Notes under the pieces: generated by a model
Told to the model about the DNA's origin: nothing
What the model saw: only the letters and a program-made list of their open reading frames with translations
The model's database searches: none
Part shown: positions 37,241-47,868 of the stretch, piece by piece
Layout: each line of letters starts with the position of its first letter
How positions within the stretch are numbered: the first letter of the stretch is position 1
Translations under genes and position numbers: made by a program
Assembly (NCBI GenBank): GCA_036023115.1
Contig: JAYKKT010000048.1
Location: 6,640,001-6,704,000 of the forward strand
Source of the DNA: Brasenia schreberi
Lineage: Eukaryota; Streptophyta; Magnoliopsida; Nymphaeales; Cabombaceae
DNA: 64,000 bases
Direction: 5' to 3'

Positions 37241-37348
37241 CAATCCCGTTGAATAAATAAAAGTGAATTCATTCATACCCATGGATGATAGTTTGTAGCA
37301 TGCCATAAAAGAAAGGTATATTTACAACATTAAATTAAACTAATATGA

Positions 37349-37475
37349 AACCCAGAGAGTTAGTTCAATGGCACGGCACTCTAGTGTCATTGCCGGTGGT
37401 GGGTGGCTCAACCACCCAGAGTGTGCGTGCATGTGTGTGTGAGGCTTCGGCCTCCTCTTGTAACAAAGAAAAAAA
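37349..37475 (+). mobile_element. tRNA-derived SINE, family A, copy 3
   Basis: The plus strand reads 'GTTAGTTCAATGGCACGGCA', a decayed B box, 'GTGCGTGCATGTGTGTGTG', 'AGGCTTCGGCCTCCTCTTG' and an A tail. It is flanked by 12-bp near-identical duplications, AAACTAATATGA (37337-37348) and AAACTAATCTGA (37476-37487). Confidence 0.8.
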
Positions 37476-37544
37476 AAACTAATCTGATATTGGATATTTA
37501 GAATTTTGTATATGTAATGAGATAAGACTAAAAATGAAACATTT

Positions 37545-37695
37545 GCTTGGTTGGTTCAAGTGGTTTGGCACTTGTTCTCCTTAAGCAAAGGCTCAAGTTC
37601 GAGTCTTGTGAATGAAGACTGGGTTCAAACTGTATTAGTTAAGGGTCCTTGTGGGCTTATGGATACTGTGGTCAAGAACCCCCAAAAAAAGAGAT
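37545..37695 (+). mobile_element. tRNA-derived SINE, second family
   Basis: 'TTGGTTCAAGTGGTTTGGCA' fits an A box, and 'CTCAAGTTCGAGTCTTG' about 35 bp later is a good B box. The body continues with 'GTCCTTGTGGGCTTATGG' and ends 'CCCCCAAAAAAAGAG'. Flanking 'aaaaatg' copies are too short to be sure of a duplication. It lies about 70 bp downstream of a family A SINE in the same orientation. Confidence 0.7.
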
Positions 37696-38269
37696 AAAAA
37701 TGTATTAAAAACATGATAATTGGTGTCTGGCGGCGTTTTGGTTGGATCTATCAGATTTGGACCGGATCAAGACTGAACTGGCAGATTGGAATTTTTTCAT
37801 TTAAAAATTCATTTTTTTGTGTTCTATTTCTTTTTTAAATTTTAAATGTACAAATGTGGTATGATTTGGTTCAAAATGCCAATTTCATAATACCCAGCCA
37901 AACTTTATTATATCATATCCTATCCAGATTTTGATCAGATGTGGTTTTCTCAATTGGATCCAGCTAACGGATATTTGATTCATAACGGTTGATATCCAGG
38001 CATTATTGAAGCAGCGGAAACCCATTCTTTTCTTTGTCACATATAATTCAGTTCCGTGTCAAATAGAAAAACTAAAGTTGGATGTGAATCACCGCCAAAC
38101 CGAATCCGAAACCAAGTCTTCTCCCACACTAAGTGGAGTCGTTACACCGATTTAGAATCTCCGTTATACTTAAAATAAATTTGTCATGTGATAATTTAAT
38201 TCTAAATAAAAAAACAAAGGTTACTTATATCTTCTCGCTAGAATTCTATCGTAGGCCTCCAAAAACATC
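37696..38269. other. Intergenic, nothing recognised
   Basis: AT-rich with scattered 'ggatccagc' and 'ccgaaacc' motifs. No gene or terminus was defined. Confidence 0.25.
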
Positions 38270-38690
38270 CACATCAAGGAAGAGTGATTTTACCTTACTC
38301 ATAAGAACCCAACCAATCCAACCAAAATGGTGATGTTATCCGATCCGGATGTAGCTCGAAGAAAACCCAAATATCTTTGGCTAAGTACCGGATCGGTTCA
38401 ATATCACCATGGGTCATCTATCATAACTCATAGTAAAGTTAAACCAAAATCTCATTTCTTTTCTTTTTTAAGCATTCGTTATCTAATTTTTCGTACCTTC
38501 TCACCGGAACTCCATCTTATAACCGCTAAAAATATTCACTGTACCCGAGTCGATCCAACGAAAAGAGGTGATATTACCCGATTTGATCGGATATAGCACG
38601 AAGAAAACCCAAATATCAAAACTATAGCCTCGTCTCTCTTTTTTTTAAAGTACTGATTATCTAATTTCTCGTACCTTCTCAAAAAAATTC
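38270..38690. repeat. Diverged tandem repeat, period about 220 bp
   Basis: Blocks around 'cgaagaaaacccaaatatc' (38356 and 38597), 'tatctaatttttcgtaccttctc' (38479 and 38658) and 'ccaaccaatccaaccaaaatgg' versus 'gagtcgatccaacgaaaagagg' recur in the same order. About two copies are visible, with a partial one before. Confidence 0.65.
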
Positions 38691-39239
38691 TATGAAATAG
38701 CCAGGCCAGCTATTTGTACTTCATGCTTATCGAATTCGCGACATTGATGTTAAACTTGTTATAGATAGGGATGAGAACGATAGCATGAAATTCACGAGTT
38801 GCCACCAGGAGCCAAACCCCATTTCTTTTAGACAACATCAACAAGAATGTCATCCATATTACAATAACCAAACCAAGAGCTTCATCCATCTCCCTCATCG
38901 AATTCAGAAACACAATTAACATGCTGCTCAACGCTCAATTTCATGACAGATTCTTGTACCACTGAGAGCTTTATAAAGAAGTATCAGAAACCATGTTCTG
39001 TTGACACGATGGTTAAGCTGTCAGTTTTCTCCTCCCATCCTACTAGAGGAGGAAGATGGTTCACCTGTTTTGACTTGTGATGGAGACGGAGGTTGGTCCC
39101 TCTTCTGACAGGTTGGCATGCGCGACACCTAAAATTGAAGAAAACAAAAATATGGAATGGAAATTATATATATCTAGCTAAGATGATCCTCTGGAACTCT
39201 TATTAAACAAATAGACAACAACAGTTACTCAAAACTACA
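38691..39239. other. Intergenic, nothing recognised
   Basis: No open frame of note. The minus-strand 73-codon frame at 38710-38931 has no family resemblance. Confidence 0.25.
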
Positions 39240-40700
39240 ACGAATATATATATATACTCCTGTAACAAGACGCTGTCTTTGTTACATAGTGGTCTCCCAT
39301 GTAACAATATATATAGGTCTTATATGCTTGCTGAACACCCTGATAAATTTGCAACGAAGAGCGTGACAGACAATGGAATTTCTATGCAGGAAAACATGTT
39401 ATGTTGTTCTCCAGTTGTTCGAGCGAGTGGGTCTTGCAGTGAAGAGCTTGGTGAATTGCTGCAGAAAATCCAAATTACCAAGAGTTTGTTGTAGCAGAGA
39501 ACGTGCAAGGTAACAATCGATGTGGTGTTATACAACGAAATAGAACTAGATGTTACAAAAATTAGTTACGACAAAAGTTATGGTTTGCAACTTGGTGCTA
39601 GACTGAAAACGTTGCATGAGTTATGTGGCTAGCAAATTCTCCTATTGTTGAGGCAACAAAGAACCTTGCTCTGTACATTAGAAGAAGTCGAATAGCAAAT
39701 TTGCTGATTGTTGTGGTTATGGCCGTAAAAACAGAACAGATGTGTTCTGTGACCTGTTGCTGATATGGTGGATTGATCCAATCACAGTTGTTTTGAAGTG
39801 CGTGGACAGCGATCGAGTGTTGTTCCACATTGGTGTTGGTGAAGTGAGTAAATCTAGCCCTTTCTAATGTTGCTGGAGTGGGTTGTGACAGAAGAAAATG
39901 AACAACATGATTGTTGTTCCACTGAAGTTGTTGCTAAACCAAACTTCAAAAGCAAAGTCCTATTGCTTTGGAGAAGTACAACAACGTTGTTTTGTTGCAG
40001 ATCACAGAAGAGATTTGTTGCTGCTGTAAGAGCCGATGCAAGCGAGATTGTTGTAGAAGAGTACAACAACGCTCCCTTGGAGTGTTGTTAGGCAATTGAG
40101 GGCATTATAGCATGCTAATTGTGAGCAATAGCATTGTTACTCAGGCATGTTGCAAATTGATGTGGTGGTACGTAGAAAGAGTTTTACATTGCTGCAATGA
40201 TGTTGCAGTTGGAGTGGTGAAGTTGCTCGAAGCGAGGTGCTACAGAGGATCATACCAAGAGGTGCATGAGTGCTGTGTGCATGCAGTTGTTGTGGCATGA
40301 GTATTGCAGAGAGTGAACAATAAAGTGTTGTTCCACTGTTCAGTAAAACTGAATTGTATTCTACTGTAGAGTGTAGCAGACCCAACAATATAGAGGATTG
40401 TTGGTCAACTGTGTTGGTGATTGTAGGAATGTTAGAAGAATCCCGAACAGTGAAGGGTGTTGTTTGTTGTTTACCGTAAAAATTGTTGCTACTGTCTGAT
40501 CATTACTGCATGTTCATTGATGCGAGAGGTAAGGAACCTACTATTGTTGTTGATGCCGCTAAGGAGTGTAGAGCCAAAGAGTGCCATCACGAACGTTGAG
40601 TTAATGCTGATAGTGCTGACATTGAATGAGAGTATACCACAATTACATGAGAGGATGGGCATGTTGTAGATGTAAAACTACAAGTGTGCGAGCGTGTCAG
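39240..40700. other. 1.4-kb region rich in GTTGT/TGTTGC motifs, strand-asymmetric
   Basis: The plus strand is enriched in G and T (repeated 'tgttgttgc', 'gttgttccactg', 'gtgttgttcc'), with few poly(A/T) runs. This is unlike the flanking DNA and leaves both strands unusually open in several frames. No domain or start is convincing. It may be the untranslated internal part or LTR of a retroelement. Confidence 0.45.
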
Positions 40701-41529
40701 CTAGTTTTCTCAAACTAACAAAGATAATTTTGTGACTTCTTTGGTGATGGTAGATAAGTGAGTTCTTTGGTATTTTACATATCTCCAAAAATCTTGTAAA
40801 AATTACCAGAGATAGGACCAGACGTGAAGTTTATTAAGATATTTTTGTTTTTTGTTTTGTTTTAAGGATGAACTGAATTAAATTAGTGAATCTCCCAGCC
40901 TTGGAACTCTAGACATACTCTGTGACAAAAATACAGAGGCTTAAAGAAATGATTGTATATCTACACATATATATTGAAATTTTATAAAATAGGTCATGTT
41001 GGAAAGCTATTTAAATCAATGTTCTAACAAAATGCTTTTCAGAGTTTTGAGATCACTACAGATAGAGTTAAGGCACCTTTACCCAAAATCTGTTGTAGGA
41101 TGTGTAGTGCAGACATGTTCTGTCTCAGTTTTTGTTCAGATTTCCTAATTTTATTCATGACCTTACCCATATATAAAATTCTTGAAAATTTTATATACTG
41201 TTGGCCTCTATGTGATTGAAGTATGGACCAATTTTTAGAATTTTGTGTTTAGGGATTTAGGTTGAAAAAATCAATGATCAAACAGATGCAGAATGCTGAA
41301 AACATAGTTTTTTGTTTTAAGAGTCTAATGAATGCATCTGAATGATCTTTAATGATTTATATGATCATCTAAAGAAATTTTCGCTTGAGGACTTTATTCT
41401 ATAAGAGAGAAAATGCAATAATCAAGAGAAATTATCATATAACTTAAGCATAGAAGAGATGAGAGAGTATAAGTTTACAATGTATCTTGAGGTAGAAGCA
41501 ACTACAAATCAAACAAATAGTATTTAGGC

Positions 41530-41780
41530 TTGAACGAAGTGAAGCAACATTTAAATATGTTTAACGTAGGTACTTTAAGTCTGAATGAAGTGAAGCGGCT
41601 TCTGGCTGAGCGTAGCGAAAGATATGGAGGCTACATTTAACTGAACGAAGTGAAATGTTACAGTAGCACAGGCTGAGCATAGCGAACATATTAAATATCT
41701 TGAACGAAGTGAAGAGGCATTTAAATATGTTGGGCGTAGCGAAGGATACATAGGATACATTTAACTGAACGAAGTGATTT
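41530..41780. repeat. Tandem array with alternating TGAACGAAGTGAA and TGAGCGTAGCGAA motifs
   Basis: The motif TGAACGAAGTGAA or a one-base variant occurs at about 41531, 41582, 41642, 41701 and 41766. A sister motif TGAGCGTAGCGAA or variant occurs between them at about 41607, 41674 and 41730. Spacing is about 60 bp, and shared 'ggctacatttaac' and 'catttaaatatgt' blocks lie between motifs. No protein family explains it. Confidence 0.85.
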
Positions 41781-41800
41781 AGATGAAAATTTACAATATC

Positions 41801-42360
41801 TCCCCTCAAATATTACAATAATTTGGAGACAAATGATCCTTAATTATAACATGAATTGAATGAAATTAAAGAAAGTAAAGAGAAGAGAAGAAAACCGACC
41901 TTAATTGAAGACTTTGAAATGGCTTGCAGACCGGTTGCTTGGGGTAGCACTTCCACTCTTGGGGGACTCCTCCTCCTTTTTCCTCTCCTCTTCTCTCTCT
42001 CTCTTTGTTGGAATTTTCTCTCTTAATTTCTCATTCGGTTTCCCTTTGGAAATGGTAGACGATTTTACATTTGCTCTTAGATAAAAATTTGCATCACCTC
42101 CCCTCAAATATTACAATAATTTGGAGACAAATGCTCCTTAATTACAACATGAATTGAATGAAATTAAAGAAAGGAAAGAGAAGGCAAGAAAACCGACCTT
42201 GATTGAAGATCTTGAAATGGCTTGCAGACCGACAGCTTGGGGTGACACCTCTACTCTTGGGGGACTCCTCCTTGTTCCTCTCCTCTTCTCTCTCTTTCTC
42301 TTTGCTGTAATTTTCTCCCTTAATTTCTCATTGAGTTTCCCTTTAGGTTAACCCTTAGGT
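41801..42360. repeat. Direct duplication, period 298 bp
   Basis: TCCCCTCAAATATTACAATA begins at 41801 and at 42099. The two units stay closely similar through 'ggcttgcagaccg', 'cttgggggactcctcc' and a CT-rich end. Each unit contains polypurine (left) and polypyrimidine (right) parts. Confidence 0.85.
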
Positions 42361-43224
42361 TTTCTTCACTTTGCCTTCCTTAGACCAACCCCCCAAGGGG
42401 TCTATTGATAGATTTCAAGGGAAGTATCTAGTCTCTTCCATGAGTTGGGCATAAAGCTTGATATTTGGTCCAATTTTGATTCAAATTACTTTGGAAGTTG
42501 CTGGTCACATGGGAGCATGTGGATGATCTCCATTTTGGTCAAGGATGAGCCTTGGTGCAATCCTAGGTTAGGTGCAATGCAACCCCGCCCCTTTGCTTGG
42601 CTCGATTTGGTGTAGTCTTGCTTATAACTCCTGGCGCTACTTTGGTGAACGAGTAGACATTTGACTTAGCCACTAAACCCTTGCTTTTGTCTTGACTTTG
42701 ACCCTTTTTAGCTTGAACTAGCCCGTGACTTGATCACTTAAGCTTCTTCATTTCACTTTTGACTCGACCTTGAACTTGATATGTCTTGGCCAGTTTGGTA
42801 CACCCTTTGACTTGATTGAATTTGAATTTCACTTGGGCTTCATGACGTGACTTTTTCTTAGTTTGAGCTCGTCTTAGGATTCGTCTTGTACCCAATTTTG
42901 ACTTGATTTGATTTGCTTTGATCTCCTGAATTTGTTGAAGTTATGCTTCTTCAAACTTCATTTCTTTTGGGTGATCATCTACTTTCATCATAACATTTAG
43001 GAATTTTGTTTTGCTTGATTCTCTTTTTAATTAAGATTTATGGTTTCAAATATTTCTTTTTTGGTTATTTAAAACCATTTCATTTGAGATATGTTTGAAA
43101 ACATAGAGTTTTAACAAAATCTTCAAATATTCTTTTTGGAAAACTAGTGAATCTCATTCTCAGTGTTTGTTTGGATGGGTGACATGCTTTCGCTATGTGA
43201 GTTAATCTTTACCTTTTTAACAAA
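42361..43224. other. Low-complexity 'cttgactt'-rich DNA, no gene
   Basis: Between about 42640 and 42960 the words 'cttgactt', 'gacttgat' and 'ttgaactt' recur many times. LTR-retrotransposon LTRs often look like this, but no pair was found. Confidence 0.35.
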
Positions 43225-43370
43225 TTTAACCCTTTATTGAGTGTAGGTTGTCAGACCACTTTAACCCTTTTGATGGGTGTAGGATCTCAAACCTCTTTAA
43301 CCCTTGGGTGTAGGGTCTCGTACTACTTTAACCCGTTAGTAGTTGTAGGGTTCCGGGGTAGGATTATTCT
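43225..43370. repeat. Short tandem repeat of 'ctttaaccc..gggtgtagg' units
   Basis: Four diverged 35-50 bp units each begin TTTAACCC or close and contain 'gtgtagg(g/a)t', at about 43227, 43259, 43297 and 43338. Each ends around a 'tc(a/g)ta/aacc' junction. Confidence 0.75.
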
Positions 43371-44240
43371 CGATCAGGCGAGTTTTTAAGGTCTTTGTTT
43401 TGGATTTCATTTGGTTTTGAATTTTTAAACTTTTTATTAGTTTTGTAAATTTGGGCATTTTTGCAAACATTTTATGGGTTTGGTTCCCAATGTCTCATTT
43501 TCATTTGTTTCTTTAAAAAAATATTTAAAATCATCATTTCATTTGGTTCTCAATGGTGAGAAAATGAGTTCATTTAAGGTGTCTTTATTTGAAAACCCTT
43601 AAAAGACCAAAAACCATCATTTTTCTTGAAAAGGTAAAATTTCTAAAAGATTAAATCTTTTGAGAAAATTTTTGGGTGTTTATACATGTGCATGGGCAAC
43701 TCATTACCCAATGCAACTTGTATCGCGGGTATTAAGAGATTGTTGCACTTAGGTACACCCATATATCCGGTACTTGAGTTGGAGTTGTGCGAGCCCACTT
43801 GCCTTCGTAACAAGGCATGTCTAGAGGCCATGACGAGGGTGGATATGAGATAGGTGGGTGGTAAGGTAGATGGATGTGGCAATATTGGCAACGACTAAGG
43901 AAGGAAGAGTGTGGAGTTTGAGGTTCTCCACGAGCCAGAGAAGGACTACATGCATTCTTCATCGATGCGTGCACTTTGAAGCAAGGAGAGCTTGTGTGGG
44001 CTTAGTTGTACTAGTCATGAATCATGCACGTTGCCAAGCCATCCATGGGTGTCCAGGAGGGTCATCGTAGCTGATGCAGACGTAGTAGTGCATGCTGGTA
44101 GAGTCAGTCCTGATGCACTGACGCATGTTAGTGATGTTCATGTTGCCAGATGGATGATCCTTCATCTGAAGCAAAAGGAGGATTGACATATATCATATAT
44201 AAGCACAAATATAATATACACATGAATGGTATATAGCACT
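43371..44240. other. Intergenic; overlapping open frames on both strands, unrecognised
   Basis: 43643-44190 is GC-richer than its surroundings and is open on both strands, but neither reading resembles a known family. It may be decayed transposon coding sequence. Confidence 0.3.
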
Positions 44241-44452
44241 ACTAAGTGTTAGCAAATCCAAATAAATTTCAACCATCTATTTTTTGTAATGGATGGTTGA
44301 GATTTGAACCTATAAAGCAAAAAGTATATGTGTACTTTTTGTAGTTATATTTTATTCACATGAATACTTTTGTTTTTTAAATTTCAAATCTCAACAATTC
44401 ATAACAAAGATGGATGGTTGATATTTATTTGTATTTACTAGCAAATTATATG
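44241..44452. mobile_element. MITE of the 'tctcaaccatc' family, copy 3
   Basis: The left end 'TTAGCAAATCCAAATAAATT' and the right end (inward) 'CTAGTAAATACAAATAAATA' are imperfect inverted repeats that continue into 'TCAACCATC' on both sides. This is the clearest copy of the family. Confidence 0.7.
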
Positions 44453-44689
44453 TAAACTATATTAAAACATATCTCACTTAGGAGCATGGATGATTGACAT
44501 TAGAAAATAAAAAGTAAAAAATGCATATGGGGTAACGAGTACCCAATAAAAAGTATTCATTTATTGATTTTTAATCTCAATCATCATGACTTTTAATTGG
44601 ATTGTTGAGATTGGTTTATATAGAGTTTTGATTCATGTGATTTATACCATCCATTTTCTTCCTCTAGATATTATAGAAAGAGAACCTAT

Positions 44690-44880
44690 TACATGCTAGT
44701 ACACTTAGGTGCTATAATATTTAAATAAATCTCAATCATTCATTTTGGATTATGAATGATTAAAATTTTAAAAACAAAGTGTACATGCACCTTTTGCTTT
44801 TTGAATGAAAATTTCAGTCATCTATCAACTAAACATGGGATGACTGATATTTGTTTTGATATACTAATACTAAGTTTTGT
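44690..44880. mobile_element. MITE of the 'tctcaaccatc' family, copy 4 (diverged)
   Basis: Left 'aaataaatctcaatcattcat', right 'gggatgactgatatttg' and 'ttgatatactaatac', with a centre carrying 'gtgtacatgcacctttt'. A further partial copy may lie at 44505-44625. Confidence 0.5.
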
Positions 44881-45640
44881 ATATTATAAATAAAAAATAT
44901 GTTTATACATCTCACGGTCATAGTCTGATCGACTAGGACTCGACCTGAACCCAAAGAGATTGGAATGGGGTTCTTAACATATGACCTGAAGAAAATCTGA
45001 GTATCGGTGGCCAATTTGCCAGCCCTACATGCAGACGCTTTGTTTTGCCGCGCGGCCAATGCTCTGCGTATCGGTGGCCATGACATACTTCCTCTGGTCA
45101 ACTCATCTGAGCTCCAATGGGATCACTATATCTGGTTCAGGCTGCACAGCAAACCCACCTGTATGTGTGTTTTGCTGTGCATGGGTCTCTACCGAAACTC
45201 CTGGTTGAGTACCTTATTCAACTAAGTTTGGCCTCAAAGGTGCATTTAGAAGGCTCCACTTATTAGGAAGCAGGCATTGGACGAAGTGAATTACAACGTA
45301 TTTCATGAATCATTTATTTTCCATGCATTTTCACTGTGGAGTTTCGAAAATCTCGGTGCATATTCGTTGAAATTTGGTTAAATCTAAAACATGATCTTCA
45401 CTCACCAAACAATAAACCAGATCCCTAAGCTGCATGATTGCAAACCTGGGCTTAGTGGCATATCTTTTGCTTGTGTGTGCGTAGGGGTAGGAAATCGGGT
45501 AAACATGTCATGTCACCCCAGGTCAGGTCAAAAAATCAGGTTGACGGGCAACCAACAAGACATGGGTTGGGTTTATGTGGGGTCTTCGTGTTGGGTTTAT
45601 GTGGGGTCCTAGTTGACCTAACTACAATCTCTGTCTCTTT

Positions 45641-45671
<31 letters not shown>

Positions 45672-45685
45672 GAAAACTTCAAATC
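44881..45685. other. Intergenic; short direct repeats and a possible hAT terminus
   Basis: 'gtatcggtggcca' is repeated at about 45001 and 45068. 'tgggtttatgtggggtc' is repeated at about 45566 and 45593. 'taggggtaggaaatcgggt' at about 45482 resembles a hAT-type terminus. A CT/CA microsatellite lies at 45636-45668. No gene is supported. Confidence 0.35.
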
Positions 45686-45689
45686 TTCT

Positions 45690-45985
45690 TGAGGTTTGCA
45701 GCCGGTTCGAACCGGAACCATACTGTCAGTGGAACAGCAGTAACCAGAACTAGCTGAACCAGCCCTGAAACAGTAATCAAAACCGAAGACCCTCGGTTCG
45801 GTTACCGTCCATAGTATTCAGAAATTGGCTTGGAACCGGAACCCATAATTTTAAACCACTTATTAAGCATTATATAGTTTCTCTAACATCTGTTATCACA
45901 TGTTGATTGGTAGCTCAATGGTAGGAATTGGTGAGTTTTTGTTATTTTAAAAAAAAATTGAAACCTCATGCCCGAAATCGGACAT
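45690..45985. mobile_element. 'aaccggaacc'-motif element copy
   Basis: It starts 'gcagccggttcgaaccgg', contains many GGAACC/GGTTCGGTT motifs and ends 'cccgaaatcggacatgt', the same terminal word seen in the 34956-37240 cluster. A possible A box ('tggtagctcaatgg') lies inside. Confidence 0.5.
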
Positions 45986-46246
45986 GTATATATTTATATA
46001 TTGGTTAGATGATGCCAAGGGCTCACAAAAAAAGTGTGTTCACTCTTTAATTTTAAGGTTATAAGTATAATAAAATCATCTTTTACATTTTTTTTAGAAC
46101 ACCCATATAGCTTTGTGTATGATTCTCATTGCCCCAAAAGTAAATGGTGAAGATAATTAATGCATTGTCACATGTGAGAGGCATGGCCCTCTCTCAGTAC
46201 GCTTCATCAATATGAACTTTTGAGATTGTTGTTGGATCATTTTGAA

Positions 46247-46279
<33 letters not shown>

Positions 46280-46309
46280 TATTGTTAGTGTGCATTGTGC
46301 ACGCACATA

Positions 46310-46668
46310 GATGTCAAAATGGGCCTTACCCAGGAGTCGGCCCAGCCGTGAAAAAATGCATGGTTGGAACAGAGAATTCCGACCCATTTGAAGTAGGGTC
46401 AAATGGCCCTGGGGCAACGCGGGTCGGGCTGAATTGGCCTGTAGGACCACAGACCCATTGGATATTAGATCAGGTCCTTAAGACCCAATCAAAATCTATT
46501 TAAAATCCAAATCCAAGTACACTATTTTAGGCTTCAACAAACCATATACACTTGTAATAAAAAACTATATATACATATAATAAAAAACTACACATATATA
46601 CACATACATGTAATAAAATATATACTACATATATATAAATATGGCCTAGCCCATATTGACATCTTTAT
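46310..46668. mobile_element. Nonautonomous DNA element with AGATGTCAA.ATGGGC termini
   Basis: The left end reads AGATGTCAAAATGGGCC. The right end reads inward AAGATGTCAATATGGGC, a good inverted repeat. GGCCC-type motifs follow inside both ends, as in several plant hAT MITEs. The flanks share 'gcacacat'-like sequence, but an exact 8-bp duplication could not be fixed. A (CATA)n microsatellite lies just before it (46248-46272). Confidence 0.6.
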
Positions 46669-46732
46669 GCACACATGTCTATAATCTTACTATAGAGTGC
46701 ATTTCAATATAAAACTTATAAATTTTCGAGAA

Positions 46733-47156
46733 TGTTAACTAAAATATTAATATATTTAACACAAAAGCATGAGAAAATAAATTTCATGCTTCTCCTCATG
46801 TTCATGTGGGGCTCATATAAACCCTATGAGAAGTGAGAGACTAAGTATTTGTATGCATTTTATCTCCTCATCCTCCTCTCCTCATGTGTACGCAAAAACT
46901 TTGATTCTAGGAGTTCAACCAACTTGCAGTGACTTACATTAGGCCTAGGGCCAAGCTTCCATCAGTCCTTTGCGAACGCTTTGTGTTCACATGTGAGTTG
47001 TGTTATAAGGAGGTTTAGGATACAAAGTTGGTTTTTCTTTGTTGTTTAAGTTTATCAATGTTGCATATGTTGGACGTAAGGAGGTTTATTTGGTTTGAGG
47101 GACTTAATTGATTGGTATTGAGTATCAATGTCATTACCAAAGATCATTCAATAACA
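46733..47156 (+). mobile_element. Candidate plus-strand Copia LTR followed by primer-binding site
   Basis: TGGTATCAGAAC at 47160-47171 is a one-base variant of the plant Copia initiator-Met PBS. The preceding 424 bp begin TGTTAACTAA and end AATAACA, consistent with an LTR. Only about 150 bp of internal sequence follows before the minus-strand Copia at 47320, so the rest of this element is missing or moved. Confidence 0.5.
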
Positions 47157-47319
47157 ATATGGTATCAGAACAAAGGATGTTATTATTGACGTGGTTGGTG
47201 ATAGATCTTGGTGATGAAGGGTCATAAAAGATGAAGACTAGCGATGTACTTCTAGTAGCCAAACTGTTGTACTGGAGTCAAGCAGAATCAAGAAGAAGAA
47301 AGAGAAGAGAGAAGATCTT

Positions 47320-47634
47320 GAAGACAGTTACTCATAGAGGGCTTTTGTAAAGGAAAAACTTTACTTTTATATATCATTCATTATCATAAATAAGTGTAAA
47401 CTCATTTATATATTTAAGTTTTTCATTCCTTGTGATTTTTTTTTTGACTTTTTGTTTAAGCCTTTTTTATTTATTGAGAGATGTTCGTTAATTTTTAATA
47501 AGGCAAAATAATTTTTGTTTTGAATACATTTATCTTTTAAAAAGGTATGTCGAAAAATTTGAGAAGAGTACCCTTCTTCCCTGATTTTCGAGTGCATACT
47601 ATTTTTACCTCAAGGGGTCACACAATAATTTACA
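47320..47634 (-). repeat. 3' LTR of minus-strand Copia element
   Basis: 315 bp, reading TGTAAATTAT to ATCTTCA-like end on the minus strand. It is diverged from its partner at 55118-55427 but collinear throughout ('ttatcataaa(t/c)aagtgtaaactc', 'tcttttaaaaag(g/a)tat', 'ttttcgagtg'). A polypurine tract AAGTGGGAGA (47635-47644, minus sense) directly precedes it. Confidence 0.8.
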
Positions 47635-47868
47635 TCTCCCACTTAGCCACTTTAGCCAACTTATGATTCAATAGTTTCCTCCCACTATTATGTAGTTTTT
47701 TAAGTTGTATCATTTTTAGTTTCAAGTGAATTACAAGTTATACTAGTTAAATTATTTTTCATAATCAATACATTTTCTCTACATAACAATCATCACAATA
47801 TGTTTTCATATTAAAAGCTCTAGACATATCTCAAACTCATGTGTAATATACTTTGTAAAGAGATCTTC

